Shown here piece after piece: positions 9,178 to 17,269 of a stretch of DNA of 64,000 nucleotides. Position numbers and translations under genes: made by a program. The DNA is taken from NCBI RefSeq assembly GCF_023715885.1, contig NZ_JAMBOY010000007.1, positions 95,259 through 159,258 of the forward strand, in the 5' to 3' direction. Origin of the DNA: Microbacterium hydrocarbonoxydans. GTDB taxonomy: Bacteria; Actinomycetota; Actinomycetes; Actinomycetales; Microbacteriaceae. The notes beneath the pieces were generated by a model that saw nothing but the letters and a program-made list of their open reading frames with translations, had not been told where the DNA came from and did not search any database. Numbering within the stretch: position 1 is the first letter of the stretch; each line of letters begins with the position of its first letter.

Positions 9178-9202
9178 TGGCCTTCCCTTTCGCGAGCTGT
9201 AT

Positions 9203-9245
9203 CTGTGTACGAGAGAAACTGTGTACAAGCGAAGCAACTGTGTAT
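9203..9245. repeat. three CTGTGTAC/T repeats upstream of the ABC exporter
   Basis: CTGTGTAC occurs at 9203-9210 and 9219-9226, and CTGTGTAT at 9238-9245 (start-to-start spacing 16 and 19 bases). They lie between the divergent exporter and regulator genes and are AT-richer than the surroundings. They may be regulator half-sites or part of the exporter promoter. Confidence 0.45.
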
Positions 9246-9257
9246 GACGGTAACACA

Positions 9258-9276
9258 CTGTTTATTTAATAAACAG
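9258..9276. promoter_or_regulatory. 19-bp palindromic operator candidate for the TetR regulator
   Basis: CTGTTTATT-T-AATAAACAG is a perfect inverted repeat with nine-base arms, very AT-rich in a high-GC genome. It ends four bases before the TAGGAT -10 hexamer (9280-9285) of the tetR gene. This is the classic size and position of a TetR-family operator that would repress both its own gene and the divergent exporter. Confidence 0.65.
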
Positions 9277-9291
9277 AACTAGGATGAGCGG

Positions 9292-10224
9292 ATGACGGAG
9301 AACGAACCCCCGGAACTCCCGCGCGGCATCGCACTCGCATGGGGCGTCGCCGCGAACCCGCAGCGCGGGCCGAAGCGGGAGATGAGCGTTGAACGGATCG
9401 TCGAGACCGCCGTCGACATCGCTGACGCCGATGGCATCGGCGCCGTATCCATGGCGGCTGTCGCCGCCGCGCTCGGGTTCACGCCCATGTCCCTCTACCG
9501 TTACGTGAGCGCCAAGGACGATCTGCTCCTCCTCATGCAGGAGCACGCCACGGGCGTGCCGCCCGAGCCGCACCGCGAACTCGACGGATGGCGCGAGGTC
9601 CTGCTGCACCTGTGGGGCGAGCAGGTGCTGCTGTACCAACGGCACCCGTGGGTGCTGTCTCTGCCGATCACCGGCTCGCCGATCACGCCGAACAGCTCCG
9701 CGTGGCTCGATGCGAATCTCGCGGTGCTCGAGGGCACGCCGCTCAGCACGGACGAACGCATGGCGGTCGCGCTCGCGGTGACCGGTCATGCCCGATGGTG
9801 CGGCATCGTACTGGCCGGGTACACCGAGCAGGCCCGCGGCAGCGGGCTCACCCCCGACCAGGTCGCCATACGCGAATCCGAACTCTATGACCGAGTGATC
9901 TCGGCGGACGAGTTCCCGGCCCTTCGCCGCGCGATCGACGACGGCGTCTTCACCTCTCCGGCCGATCCCTTCCGCTTCGGCGTCGAGCGCACGCTCGACG
10001 GCGTGGCCGCGTACATCGATGCGCTGGACCGCGGCGCACCGCACGAGGACGCCTCAGAGTGGGTCGGCGCCGCGCCGGCGGAACTCGCCGGTGATCGGCG
10101 CGTGAAGGAGGCGAACCGGGCGGTGCGAGAGGCGGAGAAGGCGCTGCGGGCCGCTCGCAAGCAGGAGCGGCAGGCGATCCGGGAGGCCTCTGAGCGCCTG
10201 TCCCGCTCGACGCCTCGGGGCTGA
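9292..10224 (+). CDS. TetR/AcrR-family regulator
   Basis: 310 residues, long for the family. The HTH spans about 33-85 (ERIVETAVDIADADG, then VAAALGFTPMSLYRYVSAKDDLL). A TetR_C-like ligand domain follows to about 250, and a highly charged, heptad-like tail rich in Arg, Glu and Ala (about 268-300) is probably helical or coiled. It is divergent from the drug-type ABC exporter with a strong palindrome between them, so it is most simply its local repressor. The start has no SD; TAGGAT six bases upstream indicates a leaderless mRNA. Confidence 0.92.
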   Translation: MTENEPPELPRGIALAWGVAANPQRGPKREMSVERIVETAVDIADADGIGAVSMAAVAAALGFTPMSLYRYVSAKDDLLLLMQEHATGVPPEPHRELDGWREVLLHLWGEQVLLYQRHPWVLSLPITGSPITPNSSAWLDANLAVLEGTPLSTDERMAVALAVTGHARWCGIVLAGYTEQARGSGLTPDQVAIRESELYDRVISADEFPALRRAIDDGVFTSPADPFRFGVERTLDGVAAYIDALDRGAPHEDASEWVGAAPAELAGDRRVKEANRAVREAEKALRAARKQERQAIREASERLSRSTPRG

Positions 10225-10252
10225 CTCGCTGCACGGCTGCCATGATGTCGAG

Positions 10253-11179
10253 ATGACGAGACCTGCCGAGTACCGGGCCCACTTCGGCTTCGCCCTCTCG
10301 TTCGCGAACGGCGGGGGACTGACCGGCGAAGGCTTCCGTCTCGACCTCCCCTCGGCCCATCTCGGCGAAGCGGAGATCGCGACGCTGCTCGTGCGCCACC
10401 TCGGACTCGCGCTCGTGCAGGACGTCGAGCTGCGCGATCTGCGGATCATCGAAGAACCCCATCGCGGCTCGAGGGGCGTGGATACGGCGCCGACGACGGG
10501 ACGTCGGATCATCGACCTCAGCCACCGGATCGACGCCGGACTCGTGACGTACCCCGGGTTGCCCGCACCCGTGATCACCTCTCACCTCACCCGTGAGGAT
10601 TCGCGGAACAGGTACGCCGAAGGCACCGAGTTCGCGATGGACATCATCACGATGATCGGCAACACCGGTACGTATCTGAACGCGCCGTTCCACCGGTACG
10701 CCGACGGCGGAGATCTCGCGGCACTCGAGCTCGACACCCTCGTCGATCTGCCGGCGGAGGCGTTTCACCTGCGCGACGCCTGGACGCCGGAGCGACGCGG
10801 CATCGGTCCGCAGACGCTGGCGGATCGCGATCTGTCAGGGTCCGCGGTGCTGCTGGACACGGGGTGGAGTCGACACTTCGGAACGCCCGCTTACGGCCAC
10901 GGAGCGCCCTTCCTCACCGAGGACGGTGCGCGCCGGCTCGTCGAGGCGGGTGTCGTTCTCGTCGGCATCGACTCGCTCGACATCGATGACACCGAGAGCG
11001 GAGGAGAGCGGCCCGTGCACAGCATCCTGCTGGCCGCGGGCGTGCACGTGGTCGAGCACCTGACCAATCTCGCCGAGGTACCCGCGCGCGGGGCCCGGTT
11101 CACGGCTGCGCCGCCCGCCGTGCGCGGATTCGGCACGTTCCCGGTGCGGGCCTTCGCCACCGTCGGCAGCGAACACTGA
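10253..11179 (+). CDS. cyclase-family (kynurenine formamidase-like) protein with fused N-terminal domain
   Basis: 308 residues. Residues ~84-300 have the cyclase fold of KynB-type metal hydrolases: IIDLSHRIDAGLVTYPG at the start and GIDSLDIDD...RPVHSILL...VVEHLTNL at the end. The metal-site motif, normally HxGTHxDxPxH, reads NTGTYLNAPFH (N137, Y141, N143, H147), so three of the usual ligand positions are changed. Residues 1-75 form a separate small domain (YRAHFGFALSFANGGGL, then VRHLGLALVQDVELRD) that I cannot name; I have a vague recollection of similar sequences as stand-alone proteins beside cyclase genes. Substrate unknown. CATGAT six bases before the ATG suggests a leaderless start. Confidence 0.82.
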   Translation: MTRPAEYRAHFGFALSFANGGGLTGEGFRLDLPSAHLGEAEIATLLVRHLGLALVQDVELRDLRIIEEPHRGSRGVDTAPTTGRRIIDLSHRIDAGLVTYPGLPAPVITSHLTREDSRNRYAEGTEFAMDIITMIGNTGTYLNAPFHRYADGGDLAALELDTLVDLPAEAFHLRDAWTPERRGIGPQTLADRDLSGSAVLLDTGWSRHFGTPAYGHGAPFLTEDGARRLVEAGVVLVGIDSLDIDDTESGGERPVHSILLAAGVHVVEHLTNLAEVPARGARFTAAPPAVRGFGTFPVRAFATVGSEH

Positions 11180-11254
11180 TCACACGAGTCACACGGGTTT
11201 ACACGCGTCCCAGCCAGCCCATAGAGTGTGCACATCGAGAAAGGGGTACGTGGG

Positions 11255-11446
11255 ATGCCCGAGGTGCCAGATGTCCGGTTCCTTACGGTGGCTGAGGTCG
11301 CCGAGTTGATGCGTGTGTCGAAGATGACCGTTTATCGGATGGTGCACGCTGGGGAGCTGCCTGCCATCCGCTTCGGACGGAGTTTCCGTGTGCCGGAGTC
11401 GGCGGTCGCCGACGCGCTGCAGCGTCCGATCTCCGACGTCGGTTGA
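11255..11446 (+). CDS. small helix-turn-helix (excisionase/BldC-like) DNA-binding protein
   Basis: 63 residues, almost all one MerR/excisionase-type winged HTH: FLTVAEVAELMRVSKMTVYRMVHAGELPAIRFGRSFRVPESAV. This protein sits next to the tiny bS22-type gene in many actinobacteria, as here. ATG 11255 is chosen over an in-frame ATG nine codons upstream because the domain begins there and AAAGGGG precedes it. TAGAGT at 11222-11227 is a possible -10, giving a short leader. It is probably a housekeeping regulator; despite the fold name there is no phage or integrase nearby. Confidence 0.9.
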   Translation: MPEVPDVRFLTVAEVAELMRVSKMTVYRMVHAGELPAIRFGRSFRVPESAVADALQRPISDVG

Positions 11447-11448
11447 AC

Positions 11449-11475
11449 ACCGGGGAGAGGTCCGCCTCTCGCGGT
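11449..11475 (+). terminator. hairpin after the HTH gene
   Basis: ACCG-GG-GAGAGG pairs with CCTCTC-G-CGGT around a UCCG tetraloop (UNCG type, very stable). It begins three bases after the HTH stop codon. No T-run follows. Confidence 0.55.
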
Positions 11476-11496
11476 GACGGAGCAGGCCGTTCGATT

Positions 11497-11505
11497 TGCT
11501 AGACT
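11497..11505 (+). promoter_or_regulatory. extended -10 promoter candidate for the bS22-type gene
   Basis: TGC-TAGACT is an extended -10 (TGn plus TAGACT, the latter 11500-11505). It sits inside an inverted repeat, CGGAGCAG (11478-11485) with CTGCTCCG (11504-11511). The predicted leader to the GTG at 11587 is ~75 bases and contains a run of seven T. No good -35 is seen. Confidence 0.4.
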
Positions 11506-11586
11506 GCTCCGAGGCATTTTTTTCCATGCCCGTACCCGGGTGTCCGCGACCATGCGACGCCCAGCCCCTGACGTAGTGAGGTTTCC

Positions 11587-11685
11587 GTGGGTTCTGTCAT
11601 CAAGAAGCGCCGCAAGCGCATGGCGAAGAAGAAGCACCGCAAGCTGCTTCGCAAGACTCGCCACCAGCGCCGCAACAAGAAGTAA
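11587..11685 (+). CDS. bS22-type small ribosomal protein (AURKAIP1/COX24 domain)
   Basis: 32 residues starting at GTG: VGSVIKKRRKRMAKKKHR followed by KLLRKTRHQRRNKK. Nearly every residue is basic. It is the actinobacterial counterpart of the mycobacterial bS22 protein found on the small subunit near the decoding centre, and has the AURKAIP1/COX24 domain of mitochondrial mS38. GAGG lies five bases before the start. Position directly after the small HTH gene is the conserved neighbourhood. It is easily missed because of its length. Confidence 0.93.
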   Translation: MGSVIKKRRKRMAKKKHRKLLRKTRHQRRNKK

Positions 11686-11699
11686 GCGGCCAGACACTG

Positions 11700-11723
11700 A
11701 GCGCCTGTCTCCGGACGGGCGCT
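11700..11723 (+). terminator. hairpin after the bS22-type gene
   Basis: AGCGCC-T-GTC pairs with GAC-G-GGCGCT around a TCCG tetraloop (11707-11716 inner part), with a T·G wobble in the stem. It starts 15 bases after the stop codon; no T-tract. It shares the UCCG loop with the hairpin at 11449-11475. Confidence 0.6.
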
Positions 11724-11766
11724 TCGTGTCTCTGCCTCCGGTTCCGCCTGACGTCGAGGAGTAGTC

Positions 11767-12069
11767 ATGAAGTCGATCACCGTCACCGAGCTCGCCGAGC
11801 GACAGAACACGCCGCTCATCGACGTGCGCGAGGCGCACGAGTTCGCCGCCGGGCACGTGCCCGGCGCCGTCAACATCCCGATGTCCGAGATCGGCAACCG
11901 CCTGGAGGAGCTCCCGGCCGAGTCGTTCGACGTCATCTGCCAGGCCGGTGGCCGCTCCGCGCGCGTCGTCGAAGCTCTCGAGTCCCGCGGATACGACGCC
12001 ACCAACGTCGAGGGCGGCACGGGGGAGTGGATCGCGCAGGGGCGCGAGGTCGAGGTGCCGTCGGCGTGA
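11767..12069 (+). CDS. rhodanese-like sulfurtransferase domain protein
   Basis: 100 residues, one rhodanese domain. The active-site loop is CQAGGRSAR with the catalytic C58, and the CH2A-type LIDVREAHEFAAGHVPGAVNIP region is intact. Single-domain rhodaneses carry persulfide sulfur to acceptors in the cytosol. The SD GAGGAG lies six bases before the ATG. Its stop overlaps the next GTG start, so it is translated together with the glutaredoxin-like protein. Confidence 0.93.
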   Translation: MKSITVTELAERQNTPLIDVREAHEFAAGHVPGAVNIPMSEIGNRLEELPAESFDVICQAGGRSARVVEALESRGYDATNVEGGTGEWIAQGREVEVPSA

Positions 12070-12362
12070 CCACGCTCACGCTCATCGGCAAGCCCGACTG
12101 CCACCTTTGCGACGTCGCCTCGGAGATCGTCGACGCGGTCGTCGCCGATCTTCCGGATGCCGCGGCGGAGCGCATCGAGATCGTGGAGGCGTCGATCACC
12201 GACGATCCCGCGCTATACGAGCTGTGGTGGGAGAAGATCCCGGTCGTCCTCATCGACGGTGAGCTGCACGCGCACTGGAGGGTGTCGGCGGATCGACTGC
12301 GCGAGGCACTCGAAGCCGCCGTGGTCCGAGACGCCGAGACTCCCGCGAAGGAGACCCGATGA
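12066..12362 (+). CDS. glutaredoxin-like protein (CxxC)
   Basis: 98 residues from GTG 12066. A thioredoxin fold of the glutaredoxin 2/DUF836 type: LTLIGKPDCHLCDVASEIV with C12-HL-C15, and the cis-Pro strand KIPVVLIDGELHAHWRV. It overlaps the rhodanese stop (GTGA) and its own stop overlaps the next gene (ATGA). The pairing with a rhodanese suggests thiol or persulfide handling, but the partner is not known. Confidence 0.9.
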   Translation: MTTLTLIGKPDCHLCDVASEIVDAVVADLPDAAAERIEIVEASITDDPALYELWWEKIPVVLIDGELHAHWRVSADRLREALEAAVVRDAETPAKETR

Positions 12363-12661
12363 CCATCCGCCATGTCGTGAGCTGGAAGCTCGCCGCCGAA
12401 GACCCCGAGGTGCGCGCCGAGCAGGCCGCAGAGGTCGCCCGGCGCCTCCTGGCACTCGACGGGGTCGTACCCCAGCTGCTGTCGATTTCGGCCGGTGCGA
12501 ACGTCGCCTACCCCGATGCCAACTGGGACGTGACCCTCGTCGCGGACTTCGACTCGATCGCCGCGCTCGAGGAGTATCAGGTGCACCCGGCGCACGAGGC
12601 CGTCGTCGCCTATGTCCGCTCCGTGGTGGCTGGACGCGTCGCCGTCGACTTCGAGATCTGA
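12359..12661 (+). CDS. Dabb (stress-responsive alpha-beta barrel) domain protein
   Basis: 100 residues with a single ferredoxin-like Dabb fold: IRHVVSWKL at the start, DVTLVADFDSIAALEEYQVHPAHEAVVAYVR near the end, the diagnostic Y-x-x-H-P-x-H motif. The fold usually dimerises; functions vary and many are unknown. It is the third gene of the overlapping rhodanese/glutaredoxin/Dabb trio. Confidence 0.9.
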   Translation: MTIRHVVSWKLAAEDPEVRAEQAAEVARRLLALDGVVPQLLSISAGANVAYPDANWDVTLVADFDSIAALEEYQVHPAHEAVVAYVRSVVAGRVAVDFEI

Positions 12662-12801
12662 CGCCCGCAGCCTCCGCGCCCTTTGCAACAGAAACGTGAT
12701 GCGCAGAGAGCCCTCGCGGTTCCGTCCGACGGTGTCGCCCGTGTTTAGATGTTCTCCTACCCGTCCGTGGGCACTCGGCCCTCGTCCCCTCAGGAGCTGA
12801 C

Positions 12802-13617
12802 ATGCAGCGTCGCCACATCATCGCCGGGATCGCTCTCGCGGCGACCGCCACCCTCGCCCTCGCGGGATGCGCAGGCGGCGCAGGAGGATCCGGATCCGGC
12901 GATTCCGCTGCGGACAACGAGTACGGCCTCGTCGAGGCGGGAACGCTGACGGTCTGCTCCGACATCCCCTACCCGCCCTTCGAGTTCGAGGGCGGCGACA
13001 ACGGCACCGGTTACACCGGCTTCGACATCGATCTGCTCGACGCGATCGCCAAGAAGCTCGACCTGAAGCTCTCCGTTCAGGACGTCGGCTTCGACGCGCT
13101 CCAGTCGGGAACCACCCTTGCAGCCGGAACCTGTGACGTGGGCGCGTCCGCGATGACCATCACCGACGAGCGCAAGGCGAACCTCGACTTCTCCGACCCC
13201 TACTACGACTCGCTGCAGTCGCTGCTCGTTCGCACCGACTCGGGCATCGAGTCGATCGACGACCTGAGCGGCAAGAACGTCGGCGTCCAGCAGGGCACCA
13301 CGGGCGAGGCCTACGCCAACGCGAACGCCACCGGCGCGCAGATCGTGCAGTACCCGTCCGACGGCGAGCTGTGGCCCGCGATGCAGGCCGGTCAGATCGA
13401 CGCGATCCTGCAGGACCAGCCGGTGAACCTCGAGCACGAGAAGGCCGACAGCGCCTACGAGATCGTCGAGGAGTACAACACCGACGAGTCGTACGGGTTC
13501 GCCTTCGCCAAGGGCGAGAAGGCCGAGCTGCTCGACGCGGTCAACGGCGCTCTGAAGAAGCTCCGCGACAGCGGCGACTACCAGACGATCTACGACACCT
13601 ACTTCACCGCGAACTGA
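12802..13617 (+). CDS. polar amino acid ABC importer, substrate-binding lipoprotein
   Basis: 271 residues. Signal peptide with lipobox LALAGC (lipidated C23), then an SBP_bac_3 domain: GTLTVCSDIPYPPFEFEGGDNGTGYTGFDIDLLDAIAKKL and the MTITDERKANLDFSDPYYDSLQSLLV strand. It captures a polar amino acid such as Gln, Glu, Cys or an opine; the ligand cannot be fixed. An SD (CAGGAG, six bases upstream) is present. It is the first gene of a three-gene importer operon. The 140-base upstream gap holds no clear -35/-10 pair, though TTAGAT at 12745-12750 could serve as a -10. Confidence 0.93.
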   Translation: MQRRHIIAGIALAATATLALAGCAGGAGGSGSGDSAADNEYGLVEAGTLTVCSDIPYPPFEFEGGDNGTGYTGFDIDLLDAIAKKLDLKLSVQDVGFDALQSGTTLAAGTCDVGASAMTITDERKANLDFSDPYYDSLQSLLVRTDSGIESIDDLSGKNVGVQQGTTGEAYANANATGAQIVQYPSDGELWPAMQAGQIDAILQDQPVNLEHEKADSAYEIVEEYNTDESYGFAFAKGEKAELLDAVNGALKKLRDSGDYQTIYDTYFTAN

Positions 13618-13653
13618 TCCGGCGGTAGGCAAGGGATCGGGAGGACCTTGACA

Positions 13654-14447
13654 ATGGCGTTGAGGCGCACCACGAAAAGCAAGATCTACCGGTACACCGT
13701 CTACGTCGTCTTGATCGCCATCGCGGTCTGGGCTGCGATCAGCACGGACTGGGCGCGGATCAGTCAGCTCTTCTTCAATCCAGAGGTCGCGGTGAAGATG
13801 CTCCCGGGCATCTTCACCACGGCGCTCGTCAACACGCTCTGGTTCACAGCGGTCGCGTTCATCGGAGGCCTGCTGCTCGGAGTGCTGCTGGCTCTGATGA
13901 AGCTGTCGGAGATCGGCCCGTTCCGGTGGATCGCGACGGCATGGATCGAGCTGTTCCGCGGTCTTCCCGCGATCCTCACGATCTTCGCGATCGCCTTCAT
14001 CCTGCCGATCGCCCTCGGTGTGCCCGGGAACCGTCTCGGTGGACCGGTCGTCCTCGGCCTGATCGGTCTGATCCTGGTTGCGTCGGCCTACATGGCAGAG
14101 ACGATCCGCGCCGGCATCCAGGCCGTGCCGAAAGGGCAGACGGAGGCGGCCCGTTCGCTGGGCATGTCGCCGATGAAGACCACGTTCTGGATCGTGGTGC
14201 CGCAGGGTTTCCGCATCATCATCCCGCCGCTCACGAACGAGTTCGTGCTGCTGCTCAAGGACACGTCGCTGCTCTTCGTCGCGGGCACGTTCATCTGGTC
14301 GAAGGAGCTGACGAACTTCGCCAGGGATGCCGCGACCCAGAACGCGAACGGAACCCCGCTGATCATGGCGGCGATCCTCTACCTGATCGTGACGATCCCG
14401 CTCACGCGTTTCAGCGCGTGGCTGGAGCGTCGGATGGGACGGGCCCG

Positions 14448-14451
<4 letters not shown>
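13654..14451 (+). CDS. polar amino acid ABC importer permease
   Basis: 265 residues, a HisM/GlnP-type permease with five to six membrane segments. The ABC-binding EAA loop reads [22 protein letters not shown] take ATG 13654, with GGGAGG about ten bases upstream; TTG 13648 two codons earlier is also possible. It overlaps the ATPase gene by four bases (ATGA). Only one permease is encoded, so the transporter is probably a homodimer. Confidence 0.93.
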
Positions 14452-15203
<752 letters not shown>

Positions 15204-15280
15204 GATCCTGTCGCGCGCCCGCTCCTCGCGCGACGCTCCGACCTCGCTCACGGCGGCTCTCCCTTACCGCCCAGACCCAT

Positions 15281-15338
15281 CACGAGCGCCGAGGCCCACC
15301 TGCGGCGACGTAGGTACTGGTGGGTCTCGGCGCGCGTG
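15281..15338. terminator. large bidirectional hairpin between two ABC importer operons
   Basis: GCGCCGAGGCCCACC (15286-15300) pairs with GGTGGGTCTCGGCGC (15319-15333), a 15-bp stem with one G·T and an 18-base loop. CACG and CGTG extend it outward past one mismatch. It lies between convergent operons, so it can end both transcripts; neither side has a T-tract. Nothing else is seen in the 195-base gap. Confidence 0.7.
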
Positions 15339-15398
15339 GTGGGCTTCGGCGCCCGAGGAGGGGCGGGAGTTGCAAAGAGCGGAGACAGCGGGCGCTGC

Positions 15399-16478
15399 TC
15401 AGCCGCGCGGGTGCACTGTCACGGGCTCGGGAGCCACCGCGATGCGGACGCGATCGCCGAAGGCGGGGTGGATGCCGGGGGCGTGCTGCAGCCGCACGAG
15501 CTCACCCGATTCGGTGCGCACCAGTGTGCGGCGCATGCTGCCGAGGAACGTGCTCTCCTGCACGAGAGCGTCGGTCGCGGCATCCGCCTCCGACGCGAAG
15601 TGGACGTTCTCGGGCCGCAGGTAGACGTCGACGGGCCCGTCGGCCGGTGACTGCAGGGGCAGGCGCTGACCCCACACGACCACGTGGTCGCCCTCCGCGA
15701 CGCCCGAGACGACGCTGGACAGACCGACGAACGCCGCGACGCCGGCGGTGGACGGGGTCGTGTACAGCTCTTCAGGCGTGCCGATCTGCTCGATGCGGCC
15801 GGAGTTCATCACGGCGATCCGGTCGGAGACCGCAAGGGCCTCCTCCTGGTCATGAGTCACGAACACCGTGGTGATGCCGAGGCGCAGCTGGATGCGCCGG
15901 ATCTCGTCGCGCAGCTGCACCCGAACCTTGGCGTCGAGCGCCGAGAGCGGCTCGTCGAGGAGCAGTACCTTCGGCTCGGTCACGAGAGCGCGGGCGAGGG
16001 CCACACGCTGCTGCTGACCGCCGGACAGCTGATGCGGGTAGCGATCAGCGAAGTCCCCGAGGCCCACCAGTGCCAGGGCGTCGAGCGCGCGCTTCGCGGC
16101 CTCCGCCTTGCCCACGCCGCGCCGCCGAAGGCCGAACGCCGTGTTGTCGACCACTCGCAGGTGCGGGAACAGCGAGTACGACTGGAAGACCATCCCGATG
16201 TCGCGCTTGTTCGTGGGGACGCGCGACACATCGCCGCCGTCGAGCAGCACGGCTCCGCTGTCGAGTCCCTCGAGTCCGGCGAGCACCCGCAGCAGGGTCG
16301 TCTTGCCGCATCCCGACGGTCCGAGCAGCGAGACGAACTCGCCCGGGGCGATGTCGAGGTCGACGCCGTGCAGCACGGTGTTGCTGCCGTAGCTCTTGAC
16401 GATGCTCTGCAGCTGCACACGGGTGCCCTCGCCGGCCTCGGCGAGCAGGATGTTGTCGGCGGTCTGGGGGAGGGTCAT
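15399..16478 (-). CDS. ABC importer ATPase (PotA/FbpC type)
   Basis: 359 residues. Nucleotide-binding domain with Walker A LLGPSGCGKTT, signature [15 protein letters not shown], Walker B VLLLDEPLSALD and H-loop FVTHDQEEALAVSDRIAVM. A C-terminal TOBE-type regulatory domain (about 245-359) is typical of spermidine, Fe3+ and phosphonate importers. It is the last gene of a four-gene minus-strand operon and overlaps the permease before it by four bases. Confidence 0.93.
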   Translation of the reverse strand: MTLPQTADNILLAEAGEGTRVQLQSIVKSYGSNTVLHGVDLDIAPGEFVSLLGPSGCGKTTLLRVLAGLEGLDSGAVLLDGGDVSRVPTNKRDIGMVFQSYSLFPHLRVVDNTAFGLRRRGVGKAEAAKRALDALALVGLGDFADRYPHQLSGGQQQRVALARALVTEPKVLLLDEPLSALDAKVRVQLRDEIRRIQLRLGITTVFVTHDQEEALAVSDRIAVMNSGRIEQIGTPEELYTTPSTAGVAAFVGLSSVVSGVAEGDHVVVWGQRLPLQSPADGPVDVYLRPENVHFASEADAATDALVQESTFLGSMRRTLVRTESGELVRLQHAPGIHPAFGDRVRIAVAPEPVTVHPRG

Positions 16479-17269
16479 GACAGGGCCTTTCGGTTGCCGC
16501 GGGCGACGCGGCCGATGAGGAGGAGCAGCACGAAGACGAACACCAGCGCGAGCAGCGTGAAGATCGCGGGCGCGTAGGGATCCTGCTTCTGCACGACGAC
16601 CATGGCCGTCTGGAACACCTGACGGTTGAGCAGCGAAGCGATCGTGAACTCGCCCAGCACGACGGCGATGGAGATGAGGGATGCCGCGAGCAGTCCCTGG
16701 CGCAGATTCGGCGCGAGGACCTTCAGTACGACGGTCGGCCAGCTCGCGCCGAGCGACCGCGCGGCTTCGGCGAGCGTACGCAGGTCAGCGGCGTCGATCG
16801 AGGCCTGGATCGAGCGGTAGGCGAAGGGCAGAACGGTGATTCCGTAGGCGAACGCCAGGGTCCACGTGCCGGTGCCGACCGTGCGCCCGATCTGCAGGTA
16901 GATCGGCGCGAGCCCGACCACCAGGACGATCGCGGGGATCGAGATCGGCAGCAGCACGGCGAATTCGAATGCAGGCTTCAGGCGACCGAAGCGCAGGTTC
17001 ACGAGGATCATGGTCGGCGCGAGCAGCAGCAGCACGATCGCGACGGTCACGACCGCGAGCACGAGGGAGTTGCCCAGGCCCATCCAGATCGGACGGATCG
17101 CCGCGGACTTCTCCGGGTCGAACAGGGCCGCCCACCGCTCGGGGCCGAGCGTGCCGTCGGTCTGGCGCAGCGTGTACAGGAAGGTCGAGATCAGCGGGAT
17201 CGCGAAGAAGGCGCCGACGAGGATGCCGATGACCCAGCGCGTGACGGGGGAGGGGGCGAGACGGTTCAC
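16475..17269 (-). CDS. ABC importer permease, second subunit (PotC/FbpB-like)
   Basis: 264 residues from GTG 17269, six membrane segments. The EAA loop reads EAARSLGASWPTVVLKVLAPNLRQG. The start is set by GTGA overlap with the stop of the upstream permease; the longer open frame upstream is a shadow. Two distinct permeases mean a heterodimer, as in PotBC or CysTW-type systems. Confidence 0.91.
   Translation of the reverse strand: MNRLAPSPVTRWVIGILVGAFFAIPLISTFLYTLRQTDGTLGPERWAALFDPEKSAAIRPIWMGLGNSLVLAVVTVAIVLLLLAPTMILVNLRFGRLKPAFEFAVLLPISIPAIVLVVGLAPIYLQIGRTVGTGTWTLAFAYGITVLPFAYRSIQASIDAADLRTLAEAARSLGASWPTVVLKVLAPNLRQGLLAASLISIAVVLGEFTIASLLNRQVFQTAMVVVQKQDPYAPAIFTLLALVFVFVLLLLIGRVARGNRKALS

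Noticed and set aside
12662..12801. A riboswitch before the amino acid importer
   Set aside because: I looked for paired stems and known consensus cores and saw none; only a weak -10-like TTAGAT.
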